Position numbers and translations under genes: made by a program. From positions 300,468 to 347,102 of the forward strand of contig DDFO01000022.1 in assembly GCA_002337215.1 (NCBI GenBank): a stretch of DNA of 46,635 bases, given 5' to 3'. How positions within the stretch are numbered: the stretch's first letter is position 1; the number at the start of each line of letters is the position of its first letter. Below the pieces are notes generated by a model. The model had not been told where the DNA came from and did not search any database. It saw only the letters and a program-made list of their open reading frames with translations. This DNA is from Phycisphaerales bacterium UBA1926 (GTDB lineage: Bacteria; Planctomycetota; Phycisphaerae; Phycisphaerales; UBA1924). Shown in pieces: positions 1 to 10,025 of the stretch.

Positions 1-516
1 CTGCCGGTCCGGCCAGACGATGCGCAGGTCGCGGTCCTGCACGCGCAGGATCGAACGGACGACGTCGCGAGCGAACGCGCCGATCGAGCCGGCGGGCACT
101 TCCGAGAAGTCGGGCGTGTGGATCGCCTGGGGCTCGATATCCCCGATCAGGGGGGATTTGGTGTGCCGGGTTGCGATCGTGACGGAGACGGTGCCGCCGC
201 GCACGCTGAGGAACGCCCAGTTGGCACTCCCAGCAGCGTCGATCGCGTCTCGGATCATCGCGGGGTCGATGCGGTAGCGGGGGGCGTCGCCGACGCGGTC
301 GGCCGGGAGTTCGCTCGCGTGCTCGGCGAGGATTGTCCTCGCCAGGCGTTGGGCGTGCTCGCCCTCGAGGTCGGCGATCATCGCGAGCGTGACGGGGGCA
401 TCGGCGTCGAGGCAGACCGATCGCTTGAGCGTGATTGTGTCGGCAGACGCGAGGCACGCCGCGAACGCGAGCAGCAGCTGCGTGATCCATCGCATTGTCG
501 TGGTTCGGTTCCTCAT
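1..516 (-). CDS. flgA: FlgA-like flagellar P-ring assembly chaperone (3' end off window)
   Basis: An open frame of 172 codons runs without a stop from the ATG at 516 to the window edge. The product starts with a charged segment and a hydrophobic stretch (residues 11-25, ending near CLASADT) that looks like a Sec signal peptide. Next comes a region resembling the FlgA N-terminal domain: a VTLAMIADLEG stretch, which in this family precedes the SAF domain. FlgA is a periplasmic chaperone for assembly of the flagellar P ring. The gene lies 50 bp downstream of flgG in the same direction, the usual flgF-flgG-flgA order, and that context carries much of the call. A second ATG at 495 (MRWITQ) could be the true start. 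The C-terminal SAF part is not visible. Confidence 0.62.
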   Translation of the reverse strand, partial: MRNRTTTMRWITQLLLAFAACLASADTITLKRSVCLDADAPVTLAMIADLEGEHAQRLARTILAEHASELPADRVGDAPRYRIDPAMIRDAIDAAGSANWAFLSVRGGTVSVTIATRHTKSPLIGDIEPQAIHTPDFSEVPAGSIGAFARDVVRSILRVQDRDLRIVWPDRQ

Positions 517-566
517 CACTTCTGCCCGGCGGTGCCCGGTCTCTCTCGTCGTGTTCCCTCGGTGAA

Positions 567-1373
567 TTACCGGCGGAGCTGGCCGATGGTCTGGAGCGCC
601 TCGTCGGCGGCGCGGATCGACTGGCTGTTGAGCTCAAAGGACCGCTGCGTGCGGATCAACTCGATGAGTTCCCGGGTCGGGTCCACGTTCGAGGCCTCGA
701 GCATGTTCTGCTGGATGGAGCCCCGGCTCTCGGTCCCGGGTTCGCCGACGACGGCGGGACCCGAGGCTGCGGACTCGACGAAGAGGTTCTCACCGATCTG
801 CCGGAGGCCGGCGGGGTTGATGAAGTTCGCGGTCTGGATCTGGCCGACCTCTTCGAGCGCGGTTCCGCCGGGGCGGAGGACCTGGACGCGGCCGTTGCGG
901 TCGATGGTGATCGAGACGACGTCATCGTCGAGTGAGATCTGCGGCTCGAGGCGCCGGCCCTGGTCGTTGGCGAGCACGATCTCGCCCTGCGAGTTCAGGG
1001 TGAAGTTCCCGGCGCGGGTGTAGGCAACGCCCCCGCCCAGGTCCTGATCGACGGTGACCTGGAAGAACCCGTCTCCCTCGATCATGATGTCGAGCGGGTT
1101 GTCGCTCGCGATGGGAGAGCCCTGACCGAACTGGACCTGTGTGCCGCTCACCTTGACGCCGAGCCCCACGTAGAGCCCGGTGGGGCGCTGGTCGCCATTG
1201 GAGTTCTCGACGCCAGGCTGGGCGCGTTCGACATAGAGAAGGTCCTGGAAGTTCGCTCGGCTGGATTTGTAGCCGTTCGTGTTCGCGTTCGCGAGGTTGT
1301 TGGCGATGACATCGAGGCGGGTGTTGAGTGCCTTGAGCCCGCTGGCTGCCGACTGGAGTGCGATGGTTGCCAT
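567..1373 (-). CDS. flgG: Flagellar basal-body distal rod protein FlgG
   Basis: A 268-residue protein, close to the usual FlgG length of about 260. The N-terminus has the rod/hook signature: heptad-like ALQSAASGLKALNTRLDVIA followed by NNLANANTNGYKSS. The middle contains NPLDIMIEGDGFFQV, the FlgE/F/G core motif. The C-terminus ends in the conserved helix with NMLEASNVDPTRELIELI and a QRSFELNSQSI stretch, typical of FlgG rather than FlgF. FlgG polymerises to form the distal rod crossing the periplasm. It lies 61 bp downstream of flgF and 50 bp upstream of flgA, so the three are probably one transcript. There is no sign of truncation. Confidence 0.96.
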   Translation of the reverse strand: MATIALQSAASGLKALNTRLDVIANNLANANTNGYKSSRANFQDLLYVERAQPGVENSNGDQRPTGLYVGLGVKVSGTQVQFGQGSPIASDNPLDIMIEGDGFFQVTVDQDLGGGVAYTRAGNFTLNSQGEIVLANDQGRRLEPQISLDDDVVSITIDRNGRVQVLRPGGTALEEVGQIQTANFINPAGLRQIGENLFVESAASGPAVVGEPGTESRGSIQQNMLEASNVDPTRELIELIRTQRSFELNSQSIRAADEALQTIGQLRR

Positions 1374-1434
1374 GTGCTTTGCGTGCCTTTATTTACGTTC
1401 TGGGTCGATCGGTTTGTGTGCCCGATCTGAATCG

Positions 1435-2214
1435 TCAGCCGATCCGCGCGAACGTGTTGATCGCGCGCTCCATCATCTTGTCCTGGTACGAGATCATCGT
1501 GAAGTTCGTCCCCACCGCCTTGGCAGCGGCCTGGACGCCCATCATCGCCGCGATCGGGTCGACGGCGGCTTCCTCGAGGGTGTTCTGTTCGACCTCGCCT
1601 GTCGCCGGGATCGCCTGGTTGAACGCCTTGCTGTTGACGGCGAATGTGCTTCCGGACTCTTTCGTGAGCTGGGTTCTGTCCTTGAGATCGATGACCTGGA
1701 CGCGATCGACGATGACGCCGGCCTGGCGGATCGAGCCGTCGCGGTCGACCGTGACGGGGTAGTTGGGGTCGAGGGTGATGGGGCGGTTGCGGATGCTGAG
1801 GACGGGGAGGCCTGTTGTCGCGCTGACGAGTCGGCCCTCGCTGTTGCGGGTCATGCGGCCGTCTCTGGTGAGTTTGACGCCCGCGGCGTCGCCGTCGGCG
1901 GCGGTGCGGAGCACGAAGTAGCCATCCCCACGGATGGCGAGGTCGAGCGGGTTGCCGGTCTTGGTCAGGTTGCCCTGGGCGTGGTCAACACGATTGGGCG
2001 CCATGTGGGCACCGGCGCCGAGCTTTTCGAGCAGTTCGTTTGAGGGAACGGCCCAGAGCCCGTCCTCGGCGCGGACGGGGTCCCGTTCGCGGGTGAAGGC
2101 GAAGTCGGGCTTGAAGCCCGTGGTGTTGAGGTTGGCGAGGTTGTTGGCGAGGACGTCGGTCCGGTAGAGGCTGGTGAGGGCGCCGGATGCGGCGAGTTGG
2201 ATGCCGTAGTACAT
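1435..2214 (-). CDS. flgF: Flagellar basal-body rod protein FlgF
   Basis: A 259-residue member of the flagellar rod/hook family. It starts MYYGIQLAASGALTSLYRTD and continues with NNLANLNTTGFKPDF, the N-terminal rod signature. The core has GNPLDLAIRGDGYFVL, and the C-terminal helix has EQNTLEEAAVDPIAAMM. The shorter, less canonical C-terminus and its position before flgG favour FlgF over FlgG. FlgF forms part of the proximal rod. It is the first gene of the visible flagellar unit; a sigma-54-like site lies about 180 bp upstream at 2395-2409. No strong Shine-Dalgarno is visible before the ATG. Confidence 0.9.
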   Translation of the reverse strand: MYYGIQLAASGALTSLYRTDVLANNLANLNTTGFKPDFAFTRERDPVRAEDGLWAVPSNELLEKLGAGAHMAPNRVDHAQGNLTKTGNPLDLAIRGDGYFVLRTAADGDAAGVKLTRDGRMTRNSEGRLVSATTGLPVLSIRNRPITLDPNYPVTVDRDGSIRQAGVIVDRVQVIDLKDRTQLTKESGSTFAVNSKAFNQAIPATGEVEQNTLEEAAVDPIAAMMGVQAAAKAVGTNFTMISYQDKMMERAINTFARIG

Positions 2215-2394
2215 GGCTCGCGTCTTTCGAAGCCGGGAGGTGCCGGGCTGGTGGGCCTGGGGCGGACCCGGGTTGACTGGTCACCGTGTGCGGGCCCTCC
2301 GTGGCCCGATGATGGAGACGGTGCGCGCGGCGTCCATGCCGGCGGACGGGCCGATTTGCGTTGAGGCAGAACAGGATCCGTCGCCGGGCAGTAC

Positions 2395-2409
2395 TCAAAC
2401 GGCGTGCCA
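2395..2409 (-). promoter_or_regulatory. Candidate sigma-54 promoter for flgF-flgG-flgA
   Basis: Read on the minus strand the site is TGGCACG, four bases, then TTGA. The sigma-54 consensus is TGGCACG-N4-TTGC, so the -24 half is perfect and the GG-N10 spacing is right, but the -12 dinucleotide is GA instead of GC. Sigma-54 drives rod and hook genes in many bacteria, which makes the location meaningful. The implied leader before flgF would be about 170 nt. This is a single-site match in a GC-rich genome and is untested. Confidence 0.35.
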
Positions 2410-2434
2410 GAGTTGGGCGTCTACGGGGAGCCGG

Positions 2435-2719
2435 TCAGATGTTGCAGGGGCCTTGGGGGTTGCCGCAGCCGCATCCCATGCCCGGGCCCACTCCGGAACC
2501 ACCTCCAGGAGTCGGGAGCGGGACGCGTTTCCCCGCGTCGGCTTTGGCTTGGAAGGTGGAGAGTTTGCGCACGAAGGCGTGGTTTGTGCGCCCGGCGGAT
2601 TCTGCGCCCAGTGAGACGGCGATCTCATCGTCTGTGAGCGGCTTGTCCGCGTCGGCCATGGGGCGGATGAGTTCGATGGTCAGGCCGGTGTTCTGGCAGG
2701 TGTATTCGTAGAGGGGCAT
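2435..2719 (-). CDS. FmdB-like small protein with altered zinc ribbon
   Basis: A 94-residue protein that begins MPLYEYTC, the start of FmdB-type zinc-ribbon proteins. In that family two CxxC pairs follow. Here only the first cysteine is kept (YTCQNTGL) and no second pair is seen in the N-terminal half. The C-terminus is glycine-rich and ends in a cysteine cluster, GCGCGNPQGPC, which could supply metal ligands. A GGAGG Shine-Dalgarno sits just before the ATG. It lies between pgi and the flagellar genes on the same strand. The function of the family is poorly defined and I assign none here. Confidence 0.72.
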   Translation of the reverse strand: MPLYEYTCQNTGLTIELIRPMADADKPLTDDEIAVSLGAESAGRTNHAFVRKLSTFQAKADAGKRVPLPTPGGGSGVGPGMGCGCGNPQGPCNI

Positions 2720-2738
2720 TGGGGTCCTCCGTAGGAGA

Positions 2739-4184
<1,446 letters not shown>

Positions 4185-4424
4185 GGGGCGATTGTAAGCC
4201 GGTCAGGATTTCGACCGGCGTGGTGCGACAGGTCCGCGTGCGGCAAAAAGAGGATCGGCGTGTGTTTTATTTCCGGTTGCGCGGACTGTGCGGCCGAGAT
4301 CGGCGGAATCTGCGCGTGCGATCGTCAATTGGTTTGCTCGCGTTCGTCCGGTTCGATGGGGGATCCGATGACCAAGATGCCGGACGTGCCAGGCAGGGTT
4401 CGCGTCCGACAGGAGACTGGGCTT

Positions 4425-6428
4425 ATGAAACTGACGATCGGAAGGAAGCTCGCTGGAGGCTTCGGCGTGGTGCTCGTCTTGCTCGCGGGCGTTGCGAGTG
4501 TCGTTCATCTGCAGACGGGCCGCGTGCAGAACGCGACCTCGAAGGTCGTCGACGACGCGGTACCCGCTTTCGAACTGTGCCTGAAGCTCCAGAGCGAGAT
4601 CCACCATGCTCTCTCGATGAACCGCGGCTATATGGTCCTGGGTCTTCCCACCTTCGCCAAGGAACACCAGCATGCGTGGGAACTGATCGACGGCTACACC
4701 AGCGAGATCGACGTGCTGTCCGCGGGCTGGACCGATCGGGCGATGCTCGATGACTACTCCCGCTTTAAGGAGGTCATGGCCGACTTCCGCGTCGCGCAGC
4801 AGCAGATCGCGGACGTGAGCCACACGTCGGGCGATCACCCGGCTCGGACGAAGTTCTCTGTCGAGGCCGAGCCGTTCGGTGATGAGATGGTCTCGAAGCT
4901 ACAGGCGATCCTTGACTCTGAGGAGACGAGCCGCGTGCTGGGCGATCGGAAGCTCCTCGTGCGTCGCATCGCGGCCGCGGAGAGTCACGTGTTCAGGAGC
5001 CGGGCCGCGGTCGCGGCGTACCTCGCATCGGGCGACCCCGCCGACGAGGCAAAGATCGGTGCGTGCCTCAGGGAGGCCCAGGCGTCTGTTGACCGTCTGC
5101 TGACCATGACCGACATGCTCGATGCGCAGCAACAGAAGCACTTTCGCGCGTACCTGTCTGCTCGCAAATCGTTCCTCTCGGCGACACATGAAGCGGTCGC
5201 GATGCGCAGCCAATCCGACCACTCCGTGAGCGAAGACATCAGCCTGAACACGGCGATGCCGCTCTCGATCGAGGCGATCAATCTCATTGGCGCTATCGCG
5301 TCGCGTCAGATGGAGATCAAAGATGCGGCGGTCGCCGAAAGCGAGCAAGCCGCATCGACGATGCTCGCGATGACCTGGGGCGTGGCCGCGGTCTCGCTGC
5401 TGGTTGGGAGCGGCATCGCGATCTGGCTCGGCCGATCGATCTCGCACCGCCTCAGAAGCGTCGCGGATTATGCCGAGCGGATTGCCGCGAAAGACCTGAC
5501 GGTTGCGACACTCGACATCAAGGGTGGCGACGAGATCGCGCAGCTCGCGCGGAGCATGGCCGCGATGAACGGCGTGCTGCGTCAGATCATCGGCGAGGTG
5601 AGCAGCGCGACCAACGAGGTCGCGGGCGCGGCGACGCAGATCTTGACAAGCAACGAGCACTTGGCGGTGGGCATGACCGAGCAATCCCGTGAGATCGAAC
5701 AGATCTGCGGTGCGGTCACCGAGATGTCCGCGTCGGTCGAAGAGGTCGTGGCCCGCGCCGGCAACGCGTCGGCGAACGCGCAGTCGTCGGGGCAGACCGC
5801 ACGCGAGGGCGGGGAGATCGTGACACGCGCGATCCGGGGCATGCACGCGATCGATGAGGCTGTCGCGGGCAGCGCCGCGTCGGTGCAGGAACTCGGTCGC
5901 CGGGGCGAGCAGATCGGCGCGATCATCCAGACCATCAACGACATCGCCGACCAGACGAACCTGCTCGCGCTCAACGCCGCGATCGAGGCGGCCCGGGCCG
6001 GAGAGCACGGCCGCGGGTTCGCGGTCGTCGCCGACGAGATCCGCAAGCTCGCCGAGCGGACGACCGAGGCAACCGAGGAGGTCGGCGTGTCGATCTCGGC
6101 GATCCAGAACGAGACGGCCCACGCCGTCCGGCGGATGGAGGCCGGGGCGGCGACCGTGCAGGAGGGGGTCGCGCTCGCCGGGAAGGCCGGTGAGAGCCTC
6201 GAGCGCATCGTCGTTGGCGCCGAGTCGCTGACCAGCGCCGTCGTCTCGATCGCGACGAGCGCCGAGGAGCAGGCGGTGGCGTCGAACCACGCGAGCGAGG
6301 CGATTGAGAAGATCCGCGCCGTGGTGCAGCATTCCAACGAGGGAACGCAGCAGGCGGCCGCGGCGGCGCACCAGTTGAACGTCAAGAGCGAGGAACTCAA
6401 CCGCCTCGTGACGCAGTTCAAGCTCTAG
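4425..6428 (+). CDS. Methyl-accepting chemotaxis protein
   Basis: The 667-residue product starts at the ATG at 4425, which has AGGAG nine bases upstream. The frame stays open back to 4131, but that would overlap the divergent pgi start and has no better signal. A first TM segment (residues 10-28) is followed by a helical periplasmic sensor of about 285 residues, a second TM (about 315-335), a HAMP linker and a long cytoplasmic coiled-coil. The signalling tip (about 509-545) contains [20 protein letters not shown] and [16 protein letters not shown], which contact CheA and CheW. The C-terminus ends VTQFKL and lacks an NWETF-type CheR-docking pentapeptide. The ligand is unknown. It probably acts with the nearby flagellar genes. 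Confidence 0.93.
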   Translation: MKLTIGRKLAGGFGVVLVLLAGVASVVHLQTGRVQNATSKVVDDAVPAFELCLKLQSEIHHALSMNRGYMVLGLPTFAKEHQHAWELIDGYTSEIDVLSAGWTDRAMLDDYSRFKEVMADFRVAQQQIADVSHTSGDHPARTKFSVEAEPFGDEMVSKLQAILDSEETSRVLGDRKLLVRRIAAAESHVFRSRAAVAAYLASGDPADEAKIGACLREAQASVDRLLTMTDMLDAQQQKHFRAYLSARKSFLSATHEAVAMRSQSDHSVSEDISLNTAMPLSIEAINLIGAIASRQMEIKDAAVAESEQAASTMLAMTWGVAAVSLLVGSGIAIWLGRSISHRLRSVADYAERIAAKDLTVATLDIKGGDEIAQLARSMAAMNGVLRQIIGEVSSATNEVAGAATQILTSNEHLAVGMTEQSREIEQICGAVTEMSASVEEVVARAGNASANAQSSGQTAREGGEIVTRAIRGMHAIDEAVAGSAASVQELGRRGEQIGAIIQTINDIADQTNLLALNAAIEAARAGEHGRGFAVVADEIRKLAERTTEATEEVGVSISAIQNETAHAVRRMEAGAATVQEGVALAGKAGESLERIVVGAESLTSAVVSIATSAEEQAVASNHASEAIEKIRAVVQHSNEGTQQAAAAAHQLNVKSEELNRLVTQFKL

Positions 6429-6456
6429 GCGGACCGAGCAGGCCCATGAAACCCGG

Positions 6457-6487
6457 AACGGCCGTCGATGATCGACGGCCGTCTTTG
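6457..6487. terminator. Bidirectional terminator between the chemotaxis gene and 6507-7454
   Basis: Twelve bases at 6458-6469 are repeated as an exact inverse complement at 6471-6482, around a single central base at 6470. A short T-rich stretch (CTTTG) follows on the plus strand, and on the minus strand the hairpin lies just past the stop of the facing gene. Two genes converge here, so the hairpin could serve both. The T tract is weak. Confidence 0.65.
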
Positions 6488-6506
6488 TGCGATCAGGACG
6501 GCTCTG

Positions 6507-7454
6507 CTAGTTCGATGTTCCGTCGATCAGCTCGACGCGATCGCGCACAGGATCGAGCGGCGCGACACCCTCGGGGAGCACCTCGAACTCGGCGTGGAAG
6601 TGGTAGGGCTCGAGGAACGTCCCGGGCAGGTCGGACTTCCAGGGATCGCGGAGATTGCGCAGCGCCGGATAGCGGAACGTCAGCGTCATCGTGACAGAAC
6701 CGTCTTCCGTCTCGACAACCGATGAACTCCCGAGCTTACCCGCGCCGGGCTTGAGCACGCCCAGCCTGGCGTCGATGCCGGGACGGACGCGGTCGTTGAG
6801 CGTGTCGCGCGGGTCGGCGGTGTTGAACTGCTCCCGGGCGTCGCCGGGCAGGCCGCACGCCTGCATGTCGCCCTGGTCATACTTGAGATGCTGGATGAGT
6901 GACGCAGGGTTGGCATCGATGGGCTGGTTGAAGCGGACGCCGGACATCGTCACCGTGATCTCGGTGTCTTTTGTCATCCCCTCGAAGAACGGCTTGGCAT
7001 TGTCGATCTTGTAGAAGCCGACTCGGACGATCGCGCCGCGGTGGTGGCCGGCACCTTTGGTCAGCCGGGTCCCACCCACGGCCGCGTAGCAGGAAATGTT
7101 GCCGCCGAGCGGGGTTCGTTCCGCATCCACCGCGTACGCGCGGTCTCCGGCGAACTTGATCTCATCACCGGCATTGGATGTCCACGTCATCTTGACACGC
7201 GGCCGAGCTTCCTGGTTGACAAGCAGAAGCGGCGTCGGAGGCGCGATGGCGGTCTGGGTCGCAACCGGGGTCGGCGGGAGGGGGCTGCCGTGCGTGATGC
7301 TGTTGATCGCGAGGCCCGCGAGGGTTCCGATAACCATCGCGGTTCGCGTGACACGCCCTCGGGTTCGGGCGGCGCGGTTGCTGGCGTGGCGTGGGTCGTG
7401 CACTCGTCTATCCTTGATGATCGCGTGGATTCCGCTTCCCGATATGGGGAACAT
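6507..7454 (-). CDS. Hypothetical protein with N-terminal hydrophobic anchor
   Basis: I do not recognise this protein. The frame is open from a GTG at 7511, with ATGs at 7454 and 7337, and none has a clear Shine-Dalgarno; 7454 (315 residues) is chosen as a compromise. A basic stretch (RAARTRGRVTRTAM) precedes a short hydrophobic segment (VIGTLAGLAIN) and a proline-rich linker, suggesting export or anchoring. The rest looks beta-rich, with VKMTWTSNAGDEIKFAG and ITVTMSGVRFNQP, and includes two separated cysteines (ISCYAA, QACGLP). It faces the chemotaxis gene across a shared terminator and is divergent from the secreted protein at 7612. There is no evidence for a function. Confidence 0.6.
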   Translation of the reverse strand: MFPISGSGIHAIIKDRRVHDPRHASNRAARTRGRVTRTAMVIGTLAGLAINSITHGSPLPPTPVATQTAIAPPTPLLLVNQEARPRVKMTWTSNAGDEIKFAGDRAYAVDAERTPLGGNISCYAAVGGTRLTKGAGHHRGAIVRVGFYKIDNAKPFFEGMTKDTEITVTMSGVRFNQPIDANPASLIQHLKYDQGDMQACGLPGDAREQFNTADPRDTLNDRVRPGIDARLGVLKPGAGKLGSSSVVETEDGSVTMTLTFRYPALRNLRDPWKSDLPGTFLEPYHFHAEFEVLPEGVAPLDPVRDRVELIDGTSN

Positions 7455-7611
7455 TCGCGGGTGAACCCCGTATCGGTTGCCGCTCGGCAGTCTGTCCGGG
7501 CAGAACAGCACGATTCACGTGTTGTTGTTCGTATCTTGTCAGGGCTCTCATCAAGAGACAGCCTGAGTTGTTGTTCAGATCTCGCGGCGACGGCCGCAGG
7601 AGCCAGCATCG

Positions 7612-9927
7612 ATGACCCCTTCCCGGACGACCCCTTCGCCCGTTTGTTCTATTCCTCTCGCCGTGCTGATGCTTTCGGCCTCGGCGGGGCTCGCACACGA
7701 CGAAGACTGGCGGAAACTGGTCGATCGAATCGGCGCGGTTGAGGGACCGATCTTCCGGCTGGACGCGGACCTCGCGCGGGGCGGCGTCGACGGCGGGCTC
7801 GACAACCGCGGGCTCGGGTTCGACAACGTGGGCGTCACGCTGCTCAGCCAGATCCCCCTCAACAACTTCGCGGGCAACCACAGTTTCGGGAACGACTGCT
7901 GGGGCTACACCGCCCCGTCGGGCCGCGAGTACGCGATCATGGGTCTCGAGCGAGGCTTCGGGTTCGTCGAGATCACCAACCCCACGAACCCGGTCATCGT
8001 CGAGGTGATCACCGGTCCCCAGAGCGATTGGCACGACGTCAAGGTCGTCGGCGATTACGCCTACGGCGTCAGCGAGGGCGGCTCGGGGGTGCAGGTCATG
8101 GATCTGTCCCAGATCGACAGCGGCACCGTCACCCTCGTCCGCAACTGGCAGGCGAACGGACACAGCACCACGCACAACATCGTTGCCAACCCCGACCGCG
8201 GCACGCTTTTCATCTGCGGTGCCAACATCGGTAACGGCGGGTTGATCCGCTGCGATCTCTCCGACCCGACCCGGCCGAGCCCCTTCGCGGGTTGGACCGA
8301 CATGTACGTGCACGATGCGCAGGTTGTCACCTGGGAAGGCGGCGACTTCGACGGACGCGAACTCGCGTTCGTGTGCTCGGGCCTCGACGGCGGGTTCACC
8401 CAGACGGGGCTCCGCGTTGTCGACATCACGGATCCCAACAACGCACAGACGATCTCGACGCTGTTCTACCCGAGCGCTGGGTACAGCCACCAGGCGTGGC
8501 TCTCGAGCGATCGGAAGTTCTTGTACCTCAACGATGAACTCGACGAGCCGAACGGGATCGTGAACGTCACGACCACCCGGATCATCAACGTCGAGGACCC
8601 CGAGAACCCGTTCTTTGTGGACACGTTCACGACGGGGCTGCCGAGCATCGACCACAACCTCTACACGCGAGACGGGCTGATCTTCCAGGCGAACTATCGC
8701 TCGGGTCTCCGCGTGTTCGATGGATCGGACGGCGCGAACCCCGTCGAGGTCGGCTACTTCGATACCTTCCCCAACAGCAACAACGCGAGCTTCAACGGCG
8801 CGTGGTCGGTCTACCCGTTCTTCGAGAGCAACACCGTCATCGTCAGCGACATCGAGCGAGGGCTGTTCGTCTTCAGCGTCGATGCGCTCAACCAGGAGCG
8901 GCTGCTGATCTCGACGGTGGGGGAGGCGCCCGACGTGCTCGACCCCGCGGGCGGCGCGACGCTCACGATCGATATCAACGCGGTCAACACGTCGGTGAAC
9001 GCGTCGAGCGTCGAGCTCGTGCTCACAGACCTCAACGGCTCGCGGACGATCGCGGGCGCGGATCTCGGAGGCGGACAGTTCTCCTTCGATTTCCCGAGCG
9101 TCGCGTGCGGCGATGACGCGACGTTCTACGTCAACGCCTCAAGCGGTTCGGGTGACACATTCACGCTCCCCGCGGGCGGCGCTGCGGATCCGTTCGTCGC
9201 CGAGGTGATCAGCGATCTGCAGATCGGATTCAGCGATAACTTCCAGAGCAACCAGGGCTGGGTCGTGGACGCCAGCGTGGGCGACGGCGCCTGGCAGCGC
9301 GGCGTACCGGTCAACGGTGGGCGCGGCGACCCGGCGACCGATTTCGACGGTTCGGGCGCGTGCTTTGTCACCGACAACAGCGCCGCGAACGGCGGCAACA
9401 GCGACGTCGATGACGGGGACACCTCCATCACCAGCCCCGTGCTCGATCTCTCGGGCGGCGCCCGCGTTGAGTACGCCTACTGGCTCAACGACATCCCGGG
9501 CGGCCCGCTCGACAACGACGCGCTCACCGTGGAACTGAGCTTCAACGGTGGATCTTCGTGGACCGAGTTCCGGCGGTACGAAACCGCCGCGGGCGCGTGG
9601 CGCGAGGATTCCATCGAGGTGCCTGCTGGGCAGGGGACGACCAACAGCCGGGTCCGGTTCACGGTCAGCGACTTCGATCCGCAGAACGTTGTCGAGGCGG
9701 GCATCGACGCGGTCCGTGTTACGCGGGCCATCTGTGAAGACGCCCAGCCGGAATGCACGGCGGACCTCGCCGCGCCATTCGGCGTGCTCGATCTCGCCGA
9801 CATCAACGCCTTCGTGGTCGGGTTCTCGACGCAGCAATCGGTCGCGGACCTCGCGGCCCCGTTCGGGGTCTTCGACCTCGCGGATGTCTCCGCGTTCGCC
9901 GGATCGTTCATCGCGGGTTGCCCGTGA
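7612..9927 (+). CDS. Secreted choice-of-anchor B family protein with GCP-type tail
   Basis: A 771-residue protein with an AGGAG about ten bases before the ATG. Residues 1-28 form a signal peptide ending near SAGLA. Residues of about 60-430 match the choice-of-anchor B/LVIVD-repeat type: GNDCWGYTAPSGREYAIMG, FVEITNPTNPVIV, WHDVKVVGDYAYGVSEGG and later DHNLYTRDGLIFQANYRSGL. A beta-sandwich-like region follows (about 545-705, with GDGAWQRGVP and ELSFNGGSSW). The last 57 residues, starting at CTADLAAP, are two repeats ending in GCP, like the GC-type dockerin tail of Phycisphaerae. It is probably exported and surface-attached or released. It is followed 98 bp later by a protease with the same tail. 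Substrate or partner is unknown. Confidence 0.85.
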   Translation: MTPSRTTPSPVCSIPLAVLMLSASAGLAHDEDWRKLVDRIGAVEGPIFRLDADLARGGVDGGLDNRGLGFDNVGVTLLSQIPLNNFAGNHSFGNDCWGYTAPSGREYAIMGLERGFGFVEITNPTNPVIVEVITGPQSDWHDVKVVGDYAYGVSEGGSGVQVMDLSQIDSGTVTLVRNWQANGHSTTHNIVANPDRGTLFICGANIGNGGLIRCDLSDPTRPSPFAGWTDMYVHDAQVVTWEGGDFDGRELAFVCSGLDGGFTQTGLRVVDITDPNNAQTISTLFYPSAGYSHQAWLSSDRKFLYLNDELDEPNGIVNVTTTRIINVEDPENPFFVDTFTTGLPSIDHNLYTRDGLIFQANYRSGLRVFDGSDGANPVEVGYFDTFPNSNNASFNGAWSVYPFFESNTVIVSDIERGLFVFSVDALNQERLLISTVGEAPDVLDPAGGATLTIDINAVNTSVNASSVELVLTDLNGSRTIAGADLGGGQFSFDFPSVACGDDATFYVNASSGSGDTFTLPAGGAADPFVAEVISDLQIGFSDNFQSNQGWVVDASVGDGAWQRGVPVNGGRGDPATDFDGSGACFVTDNSAANGGNSDVDDGDTSITSPVLDLSGGARVEYAYWLNDIPGGPLDNDALTVELSFNGGSSWTEFRRYETAAGAWREDSIEVPAGQGTTNSRVRFTVSDFDPQNVVEAGIDAVRVTRAICEDAQPECTADLAAPFGVLDLADINAFVVGFSTQQSVADLAAPFGVFDLADVSAFAGSFIAGCP
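9754..9924 (+). repeat. Paired dockerin-like tail repeats, copy 1
   Basis: This part encodes two in-frame repeats of about 28 residues: ADLAAPFGVLDLADINAFVV, a short spacer, then ADLAAPFGVFDLADVSAFAG, ending SFIAGCP. A cysteine precedes the first repeat and another sits in the terminal GCP. In calcium-binding dockerin or EF-like loops the positions held here by AAPFG are usually Asp/Gly (DGDG), so the loop looks eroded in both repeats. Confidence 0.8.
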
Positions 9928-10025
9928 TCGGAATGGAAGAGAGAAGCCGCGGGCCCTGCCGGGCACCGCTGGAGAGACGGTCAGTCAGTGCCCCGGGGGG
10001 ATCGGGGTATCTCAGGAGGTTCTCG

